A program made the position numbers and the translations under genes. Shown piece after piece: positions 46,617 through 55,276 of a stretch of DNA of 64,000 bases. The DNA is from Actinomycetales bacterium (GTDB lineage: Bacteria > Actinomycetota > Actinomycetes > Actinomycetales > Cellulomonadaceae): NCBI GenBank assembly GCA_020444245.1, contig JAHLLI010000023.1, positions 16,061 to 80,060 on the forward strand. Direction: 5' to 3'. Position 1 is the stretch's first letter, and each line of letters begins with the position of its first letter. The notes under the pieces were generated by a model, which saw only the letters and a program-made list of their open reading frames with translations, ran no database searches and had not been told where the DNA came from.

Positions 46617-47495
46617 GTGGACGAGCGCTCGGACGAGGTGCTGTCGCGCCGCGCCCGGCACCAGGTGGCGCGCGCCGCCCGGCGGCGGCGTGCGCGGCCG
46701 CTCGTCGTCCTGGCGGTCTTCGCTCTCGGGCTCGTCGGCGTCGGTGCCGTCGCTCAGGCGCGGGGGCTGGACCTGCGGCAACCGGACGACCTCGCCGCGC
46801 TCTTCCGGCCCAGGGTCATGGTCGAGGTCGACGGCAGGGCGTTCGCGGTGCCGCGGCCGGCGCCGGCGAGCGGCCGGCTGCACCCCGCCGTGCCGGTGAC
46901 GTCCGCGGGCAGCTACGCCTTCCTGCACACCGTCGACGGCGCACCGGTCGGCTACGACCCGTGCCGCCCGGTCCGGTACGTGGTGCGTCCCGACGGTGCC
47001 CCGCCGGGCGGGCAGGAGCTGGTCGACGAGGCGGTGGCCGAGATCGAGGCCGCGACCGGCCTGGACTTCGCCTACGCCGGCCGGACCGACGAGGTCCCGG
47101 CGGTGGGGCGCGACCTGATCCAGACCCGCTACGGCGCCTCTCAGTGGGCACCTGTGCTCATCGCGTGGTCCACGAGCGACGAGATGCCCGGGCTGGCGGG
47201 GGACGTCGCCGGGATCGGCGGATCCGCTGCGGTCCCGGGAGCGGACGGCGACGGCTTGTGGTTGGCCGCCGGCCGGCTCGCCCTCGACTCCGAGGACCTG
47301 GGTCGGATGCTCGACGCCGGGTACCGTGGCGCGGCCCGCGGAGTCGTGCTGCACGAGCTCGCCCACGTCGTGGGGCTCGACCACGTCGACGACCCCGCCG
47401 AGCTGATGTACCCGACCACGTCCGCACGTGTCGACCTCGGCCCCGGCGACCTCGCCGGGCTCGCGCTGGTCGGCCAGGTGGCGTGCGAGCAGTGA
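46617..47495 (+). CDS. Membrane-anchored matrixin-like zinc metalloprotease
   Basis: A 292-residue protein with a basic cytoplasmic N-terminus, one membrane helix (PLVVLAVFALGLVGVGAVA, about residues 28-46) and an external domain. The zinc motif HELAHVVGLDH is at residues 246-256, followed by ELMYP, a Met-turn-like element, as in metzincin/matrixin enzymes. CRPVRYVVRPDGAP and VDEAVAEIEAATGLDF are typical of the actinobacterial family. The substrate is unknown. The GTG at 46617 is the nearest start to the helix. Unusually for a protease there is no visible propeptide cysteine switch. Confidence 0.8.
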   Translation: MDERSDEVLSRRARHQVARAARRRRARPLVVLAVFALGLVGVGAVAQARGLDLRQPDDLAALFRPRVMVEVDGRAFAVPRPAPASGRLHPAVPVTSAGSYAFLHTVDGAPVGYDPCRPVRYVVRPDGAPPGGQELVDEAVAEIEAATGLDFAYAGRTDEVPAVGRDLIQTRYGASQWAPVLIAWSTSDEMPGLAGDVAGIGGSAAVPGADGDGLWLAAGRLALDSEDLGRMLDAGYRGAARGVVLHELAHVVGLDHVDDPAELMYPTTSARVDLGPGDLAGLALVGQVACEQ

Positions 47496-47513
47496 CGGCG
47501 GGCGCGTCGCGCC

Positions 47514-49724
47514 TCAGGCCTCCAGCCCGGCCGGCAGCGGGCCGGAGCTGACCACGTCGAGCGACTGGGTGGGTCGGGTCATCGCGACGTAGAGGTCCGC
47601 CGGGGTCAGCGCGGTCGGGTCGCACAGCACGACCGCGTCGAACTCCAGGCCCTTGGCCGCGCGCGGTGCCATCAGGGCCACGGTGGCGTCCAGGTCGCCG
47701 CGCCCGTGCCCGGGCAGCAGGTCCCCGAGCTCGGCCCGCAGCGCGGGGTCGAGCTCGGCGAGCCGGGCCGGCGGTGCGATGACCGCTACGCGGCCCGTGC
47801 CGTCGTCCGGCAGCGCCGCCACGGCGGCGCGGGCCGCCGCGACGGTCTCGGCCACCGGGTCGCCGATCCGGACCCGCAGCGCACCGGGCACGTGCCGCGC
47901 CGAGGTGAGCGGGCCCAGCGGCAGGCCGGCCGCCGTGGCGACCTCGCCGGCGGCGTCGGCGACCTCGGCCGGGGTGCGGTAGTTGACGGTCAGCTCGGCG
48001 AGCCGCCACGAGTCGCGCAGCACGGGGTTCAGCGCCCCGGCCCAGCTGTGGGCCCCGGCGCTCGCCGCGGTCTGCGCGACGTCGCCCACGATCGTCAGCG
48101 ACCGGGTCGGGACCCGTCGAAGGACCATGCGCCACGCCATCGGGGACAGCTCCTGGGCCTCGTCGACCACGACGTGGCCGTAGGTCCAGGCGCGATCCGC
48201 GGCGGCCCGCTCGGCGGTGGAGAGCCGGGGCCCGGACTCCGCGAACCGCTCGGCGAGCAGCTCGGCGCTGACCAGGCCGCCGCCGGCGCCCGATCCGCTG
48301 ATCACCTGGCGGGCGTACTCGAGCTCGTGCGCGCGGCGCTCGGCGTCCTGCGCCGCCTGGGCCCGGCTGGCCTGGTCGTCCTCACCGAGCAGCTCGGCGG
48401 CCTCGTCGAGCAGCGGCACGTCGGCCGGGGTCCACGGCGTGCCGGGCTCGCGGTGCAGCAGCCTGCGCTCGGCCTCGCGGAGGTCCGGAGCGGCCTCTGC
48501 GAGCCGCCACGGCTTCGACCACAGGTCCTCGACCAGCTTCTGGGGGGTCAGCGGCATCCACGCCAGGTTCAGCGCGACGCGGACCTCGCGGGTCGTGCGC
48601 AGGTCCTCGATCACCTCGGCCCGCTCGTCCGGGGTGAGGGTGGTGTCCACGGCGGCGGCGTACTGGTCGGCCAGCCGGGCGAGCATGTCGCGCACGAAGC
48701 CGACCCTGGCGGCGTTGTGCGGCTTGCCGTTGCGCCGGGCCCGCGCGATCGCCTGGCGGACGTCGGAGGGCTGCACGTGCAGCAGACGCCGGTCGAGGTG
48801 GACCTCGACGGGTTCGGCCGGGACTCGTTGGCGGGCTGCGACCGCCCGGGCCACCACACCCGCCATCCGGGGGTCGCCCTTGATCCGTGCCACCTCGTCG
48901 GGCTCCGAGCCGTCCGCGACCGTGCCCGGCAGCAGGTCGGCGATCGTGGCGGTGACCACCCCGGTCTCGCCGAGCGAGGGCAGCACCTGGTCGATGTAGC
49001 GCAGGAAGGTCCGGCTCGGGCCGAGCAGCAGCACGCCGGAACGCTCGAGCGTGCGGCGGTGGGCGTAGAGCAGGTAGGCGGCCCGGTGCAGAGCGACGGC
49101 GGTCTTGCCCGTGCCGGGGCCGCCCTGGACCACCAGCGCCCCGGTCATCGGTGCCCGGATGATCGCATCCTGCTCGGCCTGGATCGTGGCGACGATGTCG
49201 CTCATCCGCCCCGTGCGGCCGGCGGTCAGGGCCGCGAGCAGGGCTCCTTCTCCGGACAGCACGGCGAGGTCGCGCTCGTCCAGCTGCTCGAGGTCCAGCA
49301 CCTCGTCCTCGATGCCCGTGACGGTCCGGCCGCGGGTCACCAGGTGGCGGCGTCGGACCACGCCGTCGGGCCGCGCTGCGGTCGCACGGTAGAAGGCCTG
49401 CGCGGCCGGGGCGCGCCAGTCGGTCAGCAGCGAGGAGTGCTCGTCGTCGGTGAGCCCGATCCGCCCGATGTAGCGCGTCGCACCGTCCGACAGGTCGAGC
49501 CGGCCGAAGGTCAGACGCTGCTCGACGCCGTCGAGCTGGGCCAGCCGATCCTCGTAGAGGGTCGCGAACGCGTCCCGCTCGGAGCGGTTCTGCGGTGAGC
49601 CGGACGGGCCGCTGCGCCGCACCTCGGCGAGTCGCGCCGCGGTCTGGGCGCGCAGCGCGTCCAGGCGCGCGTAGTGGGTGTCGACGGCGGACTGCTCCGC
49701 GTCGACCTCGCTGCTACCTGCCAC
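47514..49724 (-). CDS. helD: RNA polymerase-recycling ATPase HelD (actinobacterial class)
   Basis: A 736-residue UvrD/Rep-like superfamily 1 protein. The N-terminal coiled-coil arm (THYARLDALRAQTAARLAEV to RLTFGRLD) is followed by YIGRIGL and LLTDWRAPAAQAFYRATA, Walker A GGPGTGKTAVALHRAA, Walker B VVVDEAQELSPM and VAMTRPTQSL. This order is that of mycobacterial HelD, which pulls stalled RNA polymerase off DNA through the secondary channel. The GTG at 49724 has Shine-Dalgarno GAGGGGGG. No rifamycin-associated element is visible upstream. Confidence 0.88.
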   Translation of the reverse strand: MAGSSEVDAEQSAVDTHYARLDALRAQTAARLAEVRRSGPSGSPQNRSERDAFATLYEDRLAQLDGVEQRLTFGRLDLSDGATRYIGRIGLTDDEHSSLLTDWRAPAAQAFYRATAARPDGVVRRRHLVTRGRTVTGIEDEVLDLEQLDERDLAVLSGEGALLAALTAGRTGRMSDIVATIQAEQDAIIRAPMTGALVVQGGPGTGKTAVALHRAAYLLYAHRRTLERSGVLLLGPSRTFLRYIDQVLPSLGETGVVTATIADLLPGTVADGSEPDEVARIKGDPRMAGVVARAVAARQRVPAEPVEVHLDRRLLHVQPSDVRQAIARARRNGKPHNAARVGFVRDMLARLADQYAAAVDTTLTPDERAEVIEDLRTTREVRVALNLAWMPLTPQKLVEDLWSKPWRLAEAAPDLREAERRLLHREPGTPWTPADVPLLDEAAELLGEDDQASRAQAAQDAERRAHELEYARQVISGSGAGGGLVSAELLAERFAESGPRLSTAERAAADRAWTYGHVVVDEAQELSPMAWRMVLRRVPTRSLTIVGDVAQTAASAGAHSWAGALNPVLRDSWRLAELTVNYRTPAEVADAAGEVATAAGLPLGPLTSARHVPGALRVRIGDPVAETVAAARAAVAALPDDGTGRVAVIAPPARLAELDPALRAELGDLLPGHGRGDLDATVALMAPRAAKGLEFDAVVLCDPTALTPADLYVAMTRPTQSLDVVSSGPLPAGLEA

Positions 49725-49754
49725 GAACCCCCCTCGGCTGAGAATCGGCCGTCC

Positions 49755-49760
49755 ATTATC
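49755..49760 (-). promoter_or_regulatory. -10 element of helD
   Basis: GATAAT on the minus strand is near-consensus and would give a 5' leader of about 25 nt carrying the Shine-Dalgarno sequence. Confidence 0.5.
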
Positions 49761-49847
49761 CGCCTTCGGCGGCCGTGGGCGCTGCGGTGTCCACGAGGTG
49801 TCGGCCGGACGGCTCTCGGGGCCGCCGTCCCCGCAGGCCCGACCCCC

Positions 49848-49853
49848 TAGGAT
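49848..49853 (+). promoter_or_regulatory. -10 element of the response-regulator phosphatase gene
   Basis: TAGGAT would start transcription about 12 nt before the GTG at 49872. The short leader carries GAGGTGAGGA. Confidence 0.45.
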
Positions 49854-49871
49854 CGTCGGCGAGGTGAGGAC

Positions 49872-51047
49872 GTGGCCCAGACCACCACCTCGCCGATCAG
49901 CGTGCTCCTGGTCGGCGAGGACGACGAGGATGCGGCGCGGCTCGAGGAGCTGCTTGCCGACGCCCCCGTCGTGCTGCGCCGGGCCAGGACGGTCGACGAC
50001 GCGCTCGGCGCCATGGACGTCGACTGCGTGCTGCTCGACCTGCCGTCCTCGGAGGCGGATGACCTGACCACGCTGCACTGGCTGCTGCGCCAGCCGGGCA
50101 CGCACGCGGTCGTGGTGCGCACCGCGCTCTCCGAGCCGGGGCTGGGTCTGCGGGTGATCGCCGCGGGCGCCCAGGACCTGCTGGTCAAGGGAGAGATGGG
50201 CGGGGCGACGTTGTACCGGGTGCTGCGCTACGCCGTGCAGCGCCGCCAGGCCGAGGTCCAGGAGCGTGAGCTGTACCGGGCCCAGGTGCGCGACTACGAG
50301 GCGTCGCGCCTCGAGCGCGCCCTGCTGCCCACCCCGCTGGTGGGCGACGGCAGCGTCGAGGTCCTCGTGGGCTACCGCGCCGGCCGGGACGGCCTGCTGG
50401 GTGGGGACTTCTACGACGTCGTCGAGCGCGCCGACGGCTCGATCGCCGCCGTGGTGGGGGACGTCGCGGGGCACGGCCCGGACGAGGCAGCGCTGGGTGC
50501 GACGTTGCGGACCGCGTGGCGGACCGCGATGCTCGCCGACCTCGCCCCGTCGCGCGTGCTCGACGTCGTCGAGCAGATCCTGTCGGCGGAGCGGGGCCGC
50601 CCGGAGATCTTCGCCACGCTGGTCATGGTGGTGGTGGGGCCGGACCGCCGGTGGCTGGACCTGTACCTGTGCGGGCACCCGACCCCCTTCCTGCTGGGCC
50701 GCCCGACCACCGCGTTGCCGGCCGACCTGCGCGGTCGGGCCCTGGGCATCCCGGCGCTCGGTGGCTGGCAGGCCCGGCGCGTCCAGCTCGACGAGCAGTG
50801 GCGCGTCGCGCTGTTCACCGACGGCATGCTCGAGACCACCGTCGACGGCACCGACCAACGGCTGGGCGAGGACGGGCTGGCCGAGCTGATGAGCGAGCAG
50901 GTCGGGGTGGAGCAGGCGCGGCACCGGGCCGCGCCCGACGGCCGCACGATCGTCGACCGGGTGATGGAGGCCGTGTCGCTGCGGCACGGCGGGAACCTGG
51001 TCGACGACACGGCGCTGGTCGTGCTCGGCTGGTCCGGGGAGCGCTGA
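49872..51047 (+). CDS. Response regulator with SpoIIE-type PP2C phosphatase domain
   Basis: A 391-residue protein: a receiver domain (residues 8-125) with acidic pocket GEDDED, phospho-acceptor Asp56 in VLLDLPSS and Lys in LVKGE, a helical linker ([23 protein letters not shown]), then a PP2C/SpoIIE domain with [29 protein letters not shown] and a terminal DDTALVVL. Such proteins dephosphorylate anti-sigma-factor antagonists in partner-switching control of stress sigma factors. No kinase, antagonist or sigma gene lies next to it. It is divergent from helD. Confidence 0.88.
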   Translation: MAQTTTSPISVLLVGEDDEDAARLEELLADAPVVLRRARTVDDALGAMDVDCVLLDLPSSEADDLTTLHWLLRQPGTHAVVVRTALSEPGLGLRVIAAGAQDLLVKGEMGGATLYRVLRYAVQRRQAEVQERELYRAQVRDYEASRLERALLPTPLVGDGSVEVLVGYRAGRDGLLGGDFYDVVERADGSIAAVVGDVAGHGPDEAALGATLRTAWRTAMLADLAPSRVLDVVEQILSAERGRPEIFATLVMVVVGPDRRWLDLYLCGHPTPFLLGRPTTALPADLRGRALGIPALGGWQARRVQLDEQWRVALFTDGMLETTVDGTDQRLGEDGLAELMSEQVGVEQARHRAAPDGRTIVDRVMEAVSLRHGGNLVDDTALVVLGWSGER

Positions 51048-51130
51048 GAACCGGTCCGGGGCGGGGGAATGGTCCCCGCTCGGTGGACGTTCTGCTTGTC
51101 AGAGGCAGGAACGACCCGGAGGACCTGGAC

Positions 51131-52039
51131 ATGCGAGACCCCGACAGCCTGTACACCGTCAACGAGGACGTCGCGGCCGAGATCGGCGACGCCCCCGTCA
51201 TGGTGCAGCTGGTCCGTGGCTTCATCGACGCCGGCGCGGCGGGGCAGATCGCGGCCGAGCACCTCGCCGAGCGCTTCGACGCCCGGCGCCTGGTCACCTT
51301 CGACATCGACGAGCTGCTCGACTACCGGTCGCGGCGACCGATGATGACCTTCGACCGCTCGACCTGGAACGAGTACGACGAGCCGGTGCTGGCCATCGAC
51401 CTCGTGCACGACGCCGACGGCGCGCCGTTCCTGCTGCTGCACGGCGTCGAGCCGGACATCCGCTGGGAGGCGTGGGTGGCGGCGGTGCGCCGGATCGTCG
51501 AGCGGTTCGGCGTGCGCCTGGTGGTGGGGGTCCACGGCATCCCGATGGGCGTTCCGCACACCAGGCCGATCGGCGTCACGGCGCACGCGACCAGGCCCGA
51601 CCTGATCGCCGAGCACCCGGCATGGTTCGGCACCGTGCGGGTGCCCGCGAGCGCGAGCGCGCTGCTCGAGCACCGGCTCGGCCGGTGGGGCCACGACGCC
51701 ATGGGCTTCGCGGTGCACGTCCCGCACTACCTGGCTCAGTCGACCTACCCCCAGGCGGCGATGACCGCGCTCGGCCAGGTCGAGAAGTCCACCGGACTGG
51801 ACCTGGCGTCCGGCGCGCTCGAGGCCGCCGCCCGCGAGGCGGCCGCCGAGATCGAGCGACAGATGGCCGGTTCGCCCGAGGTCGCGGCCGTCGTCCATGC
51901 CCTGGAGAAGCAGTACGACGACGCGGTGCGCCAGATCGACGGCCCCGCGCTGAGCGACGAGGACCTGCCGACCGCCGACGAGCTGGGCGCTGAGTTCGAG
52001 CGCTTCCTCGCCCAGCAGGAGGATGGTGGCGCGGGCTGA
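51131..52039 (+). CDS. PAC2 family protein
   Basis: A 302-residue protein with the PAC2 fold, related to proteasome-assembly chaperones and ATP-grasp partners: VMVQLVRGFIDAGAAGQIAAEHL, LVTFDIDELLDYRSRRP, FLLLHGVEPDIRWEAW, GIPMGVPHTRPI and HVPHYLAQSTYP. A C-terminal helical region ends in EFERFLAQQE. Similar proteins include Rv2125 and Rv2714 as I recall. Function is not established. The ATG at 51131 follows Shine-Dalgarno GGAGG. Confidence 0.85.
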   Translation: MRDPDSLYTVNEDVAAEIGDAPVMVQLVRGFIDAGAAGQIAAEHLAERFDARRLVTFDIDELLDYRSRRPMMTFDRSTWNEYDEPVLAIDLVHDADGAPFLLLHGVEPDIRWEAWVAAVRRIVERFGVRLVVGVHGIPMGVPHTRPIGVTAHATRPDLIAEHPAWFGTVRVPASASALLEHRLGRWGHDAMGFAVHVPHYLAQSTYPQAAMTALGQVEKSTGLDLASGALEAAAREAAAEIERQMAGSPEVAAVVHALEKQYDDAVRQIDGPALSDEDLPTADELGAEFERFLAQQEDGGAG

Positions 52040-52053
52040 TCCCGCTGCTCCAC

Positions 52054-52059
52054 TAGCCT
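52054..52059 (+). promoter_or_regulatory. -10 element of the MFS transporter gene, leaderless arrangement
   Basis: TAGCCT lies 6 nt before the GTG at 52066. Confidence 0.5.
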
Positions 52060-52065
52060 GCCCAG

Positions 52066-53403
52066 GTGGGCGCTGGCAAGGGTTCGAGGACGGCATGGCT
52101 GGTCTGGGCCGCCGCGCTCGTGGCCTACGCCGTGGCGATCCTGCACCGCACCTCGTTCGGGGTGTCCGGGATCGAGGCGGCGCAGCGGTTCGGCGTCAGC
52201 GCGACCGTGCTCTCCACGTTCGTCATGGTCCAGCTGACGGTCTACGCGACGATGCAGGTGCCCTCGGGGCTGCTGCTGGACCGGTTCGGCTCGCGCGTGA
52301 TGATCGCGGCCGGCGCGCTGCTGATGGCTGCGGGCCAGGCCGTGCTCGCGGTGAGCCATGCGCTGGGCCTGGCATACCTGGCCCGGGTGATGATCGGTGC
52401 CGGTGATGCGGCCACGTTCATCGCCGTCATCCGCCTGGTCGCGCTGTGGTTCCCGCCCCAGCGGGTCCCGGTGCTCACCCAGCTCAGCGGGGTGCTCGGG
52501 CAGACCGGTCAGGTGGCCTCCGCGCTCCCGCTGGTGGCGTTGCTGCACGCGCGCGGGTGGACCACCGCGTTCGGCGGGCTCGCAGCGGTCGGGGTGCTGG
52601 CCGCCGCGCTCACACTGCTGGCCGTCCGTGACTCACCGACCGGCAAGGTGCCGCCCGGTCCGTCGGTCGGCGTGCTCGCGCCGGTGCGCGAGGTGGCGCG
52701 CGAGCCGGGCACCTGGCTCGGGTTCTGGAGCCACGCTGTCTCGCAGTTCCCCCTCAACGTCTTCCTGCTCGCCTGGGGCTACCCGTTCCTGCTCGCCGAG
52801 GGTCTGTCGGCAGCGACCGCCGGCATGATCATGACCGTGGCCGTGGGAGCCAGCGTCGTGTCCGGGCCGGTCGTCGGAGTGCTCACGGGGCGACACCCCC
52901 TGCGGCGGTCGTGGATCGTGCTGACGACTGCTGTCGCGGTCGCGTTGACGTGGGCCGCGGTGCTCGTGCAACCCGGGCCGGCGCCGGTGTGGATGCTCGC
53001 GCTGCTGGCGGCGGCGCTCGGCGTCGGTGGGCCCGCCTCGCTCGTGGGGTTCGACTTCGCACGGTCCTTCAACTCGCCGGTCCGCCTCGGCACCGCGACC
53101 GGGCTCGTCAACGGCGGTGGGTTCATCTTCGCCGTGCTCGCCATCTTCGTCGTCGGCGTGACGCTGGACGCTCACCCGGGGACGCCGATGTCGCTGGAGG
53201 CCTTCCGAGCCGCGTTCGCCGTGCAGGCCGTGCCGTGGCTGATCGCGGTGCTGGGCGTCCTGGCCGCACGGCGCAGGACGCGGCGGCTGATGGCCGAGCG
53301 CGGCGTCGTGGTGCCACCGGTCCGCGCGGTGCTGGCCCGTCGCCGGGATGGCCGTGCGGTCGAGGGCCTGGGGTCCGGGTCCGACGCCGATCCGGGTGCC
53401 TGA
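52066..53403 (+). CDS. MFS transporter
   Basis: A 445-residue permease with about 12 membrane helices. The loop between helices 2 and 3 has the MFS motif as LLLDRFGSRVMI. LVWAAALVAYAVAILHRTSFGVSG near the N-terminus and NGGGFIFAVLAIFVVG near the C-terminus are membrane segments. The central cytoplasmic loop is short. Resemblance is to nitrate/nitrite- or sugar-phosphate-like MFS of actinobacteria; the substrate cannot be stated. A charged C-terminal tail follows. Confidence 0.85.
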   Translation: MGAGKGSRTAWLVWAAALVAYAVAILHRTSFGVSGIEAAQRFGVSATVLSTFVMVQLTVYATMQVPSGLLLDRFGSRVMIAAGALLMAAGQAVLAVSHALGLAYLARVMIGAGDAATFIAVIRLVALWFPPQRVPVLTQLSGVLGQTGQVASALPLVALLHARGWTTAFGGLAAVGVLAAALTLLAVRDSPTGKVPPGPSVGVLAPVREVAREPGTWLGFWSHAVSQFPLNVFLLAWGYPFLLAEGLSAATAGMIMTVAVGASVVSGPVVGVLTGRHPLRRSWIVLTTAVAVALTWAAVLVQPGPAPVWMLALLAAALGVGGPASLVGFDFARSFNSPVRLGTATGLVNGGGFIFAVLAIFVVGVTLDAHPGTPMSLEAFRAAFAVQAVPWLIAVLGVLAARRRTRRLMAERGVVVPPVRAVLARRRDGRAVEGLGSGSDADPGA

Positions 53404-53632
53404 TGCGGGCGCGCCGAACCGCGCCAGAACCCTGGCGGAGGCGGGTGCGGGCGTGGGAGAGTATCCGTCGTTGCAGTGACGGCACACGCATGACCACCAG
53501 TCGGACCCGTCCGGCCGGGACCGTCATGGCCTGTCCTTCGCGGACCAGGACGTGGGACAGCATTGCGGCACGACATGCCGGGCAACCGCTCGGTGACGAC
53601 GTCCCAGGTTGGACGAGGAACGAAGGAACAGC
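53404..53632 (+). other. Intergenic region upstream of the cold-shock gene
   Basis: 229 bp with no credible gene. It must hold the cspA promoter and leader, but I found no clear -10/-35 pair, and no cold-shock leader structure can be asserted by eye. Confidence 0.4.
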
Positions 53633-53836
53633 ATGGCGCAGGGATCTGTGAAGTGGTTCAACGCTGAGAAGGGCTACGGCTTCATCGCCCAGGACGGCGG
53701 CGGTGCCGACGTCTTCGTGCACTACTCGGCGATCGAGACCCAGGGCTACCGCACGCTCGAGGAGGCCCAGCGGGTCGAGTTCGAGATCACCCAGGGCCCC
53801 AAGGGCCCGCAGGCGGAGAAGGTCCGCCCGCTCTGA
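53633..53836 (+). CDS. Cold-shock protein (CspA family)
   Basis: A 67-residue OB-fold RNA chaperone. RNP1 is KGYGFI and RNP2 is VFVHYS, with SVKWFN at the N-terminus and [10 protein letters not shown] at the end. It melts RNA secondary structure during cold shock or growth changes. The ATG was chosen because it follows GAAGGA and gives the exact family N-terminus. A strong terminator follows 21 nt after the stop. Confidence 0.96.
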   Translation: MAQGSVKWFNAEKGYGFIAQDGGGADVFVHYSAIETQGYRTLEEAQRVEFEITQGPKGPQAEKVRPL

Positions 53837-53857
53837 GCGACCCGACCTGAACCGACG

Positions 53858-53892
53858 ACGAGGCCGCACCCCCCCACGGGGTGCGGCCTCGT
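53858..53892. terminator. Bidirectional terminator after the cold-shock gene
   Basis: A perfect 15-bp inverted repeat (ACGAGGCCGCACCCC and its complement) with a 5-nt loop lies between the cold-shock gene and the convergent spermidine-synthase-like gene. On the plus strand it ends GTTC. Confidence 0.88.
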
Positions 53893-53899
53893 TCGCGCC

Positions 53900-54748
53900 T
53901 CAGGCGGCCGGGCCCGGTGGCGCGTCGTCCTCGATCGGCGTGGCGGACCGGGCGAACTCCGCTGCCTCGTCGGGGTCCAGGAGTCGCGCGGGCACGGGGA
54001 GGGTGCGCAGCGCGCGGCCCAGTGCCGCGAGGTCGAGGTCGCCACGCCCGGCCGCGAGCACGACGTTCCCGTAGCGGCGTCCCCGCAGCACCCCCGGCTC
54101 GGCGATCACCAGCACCGGCCCGAACGTTGCGGCCAGGGTCGCCGCCTCGGCGCGGGCGAGCGTCAGCGGCGGTCGGTCGACGCAGTTGACCAGGTACACC
54201 CCGTCCGGCTGGAGCACGCGACGCACCTGCCCCGCCGCTCCACGGGTGGTGAGCTCCGGAGGGGTGAGGTTTCCGTCGAACACGTCGCGGACCACGACGT
54301 CCCAGCTGCCGTCGGGGAGGCTCGACAGCGCCTCACGGGCGTCCGCGACCCGCAGCCGCAGCGCGGGGGAGCGCGGCAGTGCGAACCATCCGCGCACCAG
54401 CTCGACCAGCACCGCGTCGATGTCCACGGCGAGCTGGCGCGAGCCCGGACGCGCGTCGTCGAGCCATCGCGCCAGGGTGCAGGCGCCCGCCCCGAGGTGC
54501 AGTGCGCGCAGCGGACCGGGCGCGAGCCGGTCGAGCACCGCTGCCATCTGCTGGTGGTACTCGAACTCCAGGTAGCTCGGGTCCTCGAGGTCCAGGCAGG
54601 AGCTGGGCACGCCGTTGACCAGCAGGGTGACCAGGTCCGGGCTGTCGGGGTCGACGACCAGCTGGGCGGTGCCGGTGGCGATGGCGACGGGCTCGGTCGG
54701 CAGTCGAGAGGGTCCGCGACCGGCGTCCGGCCGCCGGTGTCGCACCAT
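53900..54748 (-). CDS. Spermidine-synthase-like SAM-dependent protein
   Basis: A 282-residue class I SAM-fold protein: LHLGAGACTLARWLDDARPG is the nucleotide-binding motif, AVDIDAVLVELVRGWF follows, then VVVRDVFDG and VYLVNCVD. It resembles actinobacterial fused spermidine synthase/methyltransferase-like proteins. The key polyamine-synthase GGGDG motif is GAGA here, so true aminopropyltransferase activity is unlikely. The ATG is 6 nt after a -10-like hexamer, with a LexA box just upstream shared with the divergent HEPN-dinB pair. Confidence 0.75.
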   Translation of the reverse strand: MVRHRRPDAGRGPSRLPTEPVAIATGTAQLVVDPDSPDLVTLLVNGVPSSCLDLEDPSYLEFEYHQQMAAVLDRLAPGPLRALHLGAGACTLARWLDDARPGSRQLAVDIDAVLVELVRGWFALPRSPALRLRVADAREALSSLPDGSWDVVVRDVFDGNLTPPELTTRGAAGQVRRVLQPDGVYLVNCVDRPPLTLARAEAATLAATFGPVLVIAEPGVLRGRRYGNVVLAAGRGDLDLAALGRALRTLPVPARLLDPDEAAEFARSATPIEDDAPPGPAA

Positions 54749-54754
54749 GAGGCT

Positions 54755-54760
54755 ACGGTA
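54755..54760 (-). promoter_or_regulatory. -10 element of the spermidine-synthase-like gene
   Basis: TACCGT on the minus strand lies 6 nt before the ATG at 54748. The LexA box starts 15 bp further upstream. Confidence 0.45.
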
Positions 54761-54774
54761 GGCCTTGACGGGAT

Positions 54775-54788
54775 CGAACAGACGTTCG
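54775..54788 (+). promoter_or_regulatory. LexA box between the spermidine-synthase-like gene and HEPN-dinB
   Basis: CGAACAGACGTTCG is a perfect CGAAC-N4-GTTCG box. It lies 20 bp before the HEPN gene start and covers the -35 region of the divergent gene. Confidence 0.88.
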
Positions 54789-54808
54789 ACACTGGACGGG
54801 GAGGGCAG

Positions 54809-55276
54809 ATGAGCGCACGCTCGGGCGTAGACCCTACGGCCGGCCGCACCGCGGGCAGCGGTGCTCCTCCGGGCCGTCTCGATGACCCCGCGGCGAGCCG
54901 GGTGCGCGAGCTGCTCGCCCGCAGCGACGACGAGCTCGTGGCGGCCGACCTGGCCGGCACGGCGGAGGAGCGGTTCGTGCACGGGCACCTCGCGGCCCTG
55001 CGGGCCGGCGCCGCGGTGGTCGCCGCGCTGGGCCGTCCGGGACGGCGGCGCGGTCCCCGCCCGGTCTGGGAGCTGGTTGCCGCGGTGGAGCCCGAGCTGG
55101 CCGGCTGGACGGCCCGGTTCGCGGCCGCGGCACCGCTGCGGGCCGCGGTCGAGACCGGTCGGGCGACCGTCGACGACGCGCGCGCCGACCACGCCGTGGC
55201 GGAGGCGAGCGGTTTCGCGGATGCGGTGCGGTCGCTGCTCGACGTGGGCGCGCAGGCCGGGTTGCGGGCCTCATGA
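54809..55276 (+). CDS. SAV_6107-family HEPN domain protein
   Basis: A 155-residue, almost wholly helical protein after a disordered 30-residue N-terminus. The segment ERFVHGHLAALRAGAAVVAA, VWELVAAVEPELAGWTARF and ASGFADAVRSLLD resemble the SAV_6107 family of actinobacterial HEPN proteins often encoded next to dinB. Residues 55-60 (RFVHGH) fit the R-phi-x3-H pattern of HEPN ribonucleases, but at an unusual, N-terminal place. The ATG has Shine-Dalgarno GGGGAGGG and the stop overlaps dinB. A LexA box 20 bp upstream should make it SOS-inducible. Confidence 0.72.
   Translation: MSARSGVDPTAGRTAGSGAPPGRLDDPAASRVRELLARSDDELVAADLAGTAEERFVHGHLAALRAGAAVVAALGRPGRRRGPRPVWELVAAVEPELAGWTARFAAAAPLRAAVETGRATVDDARADHAVAEASGFADAVRSLLDVGAQAGLRAS

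Noticed and set aside
49725..49871. A rifamycin-associated element upstream of helD
   Set aside because: No GGGGCTTGC-type inverted repeat is present in the intergenic region.
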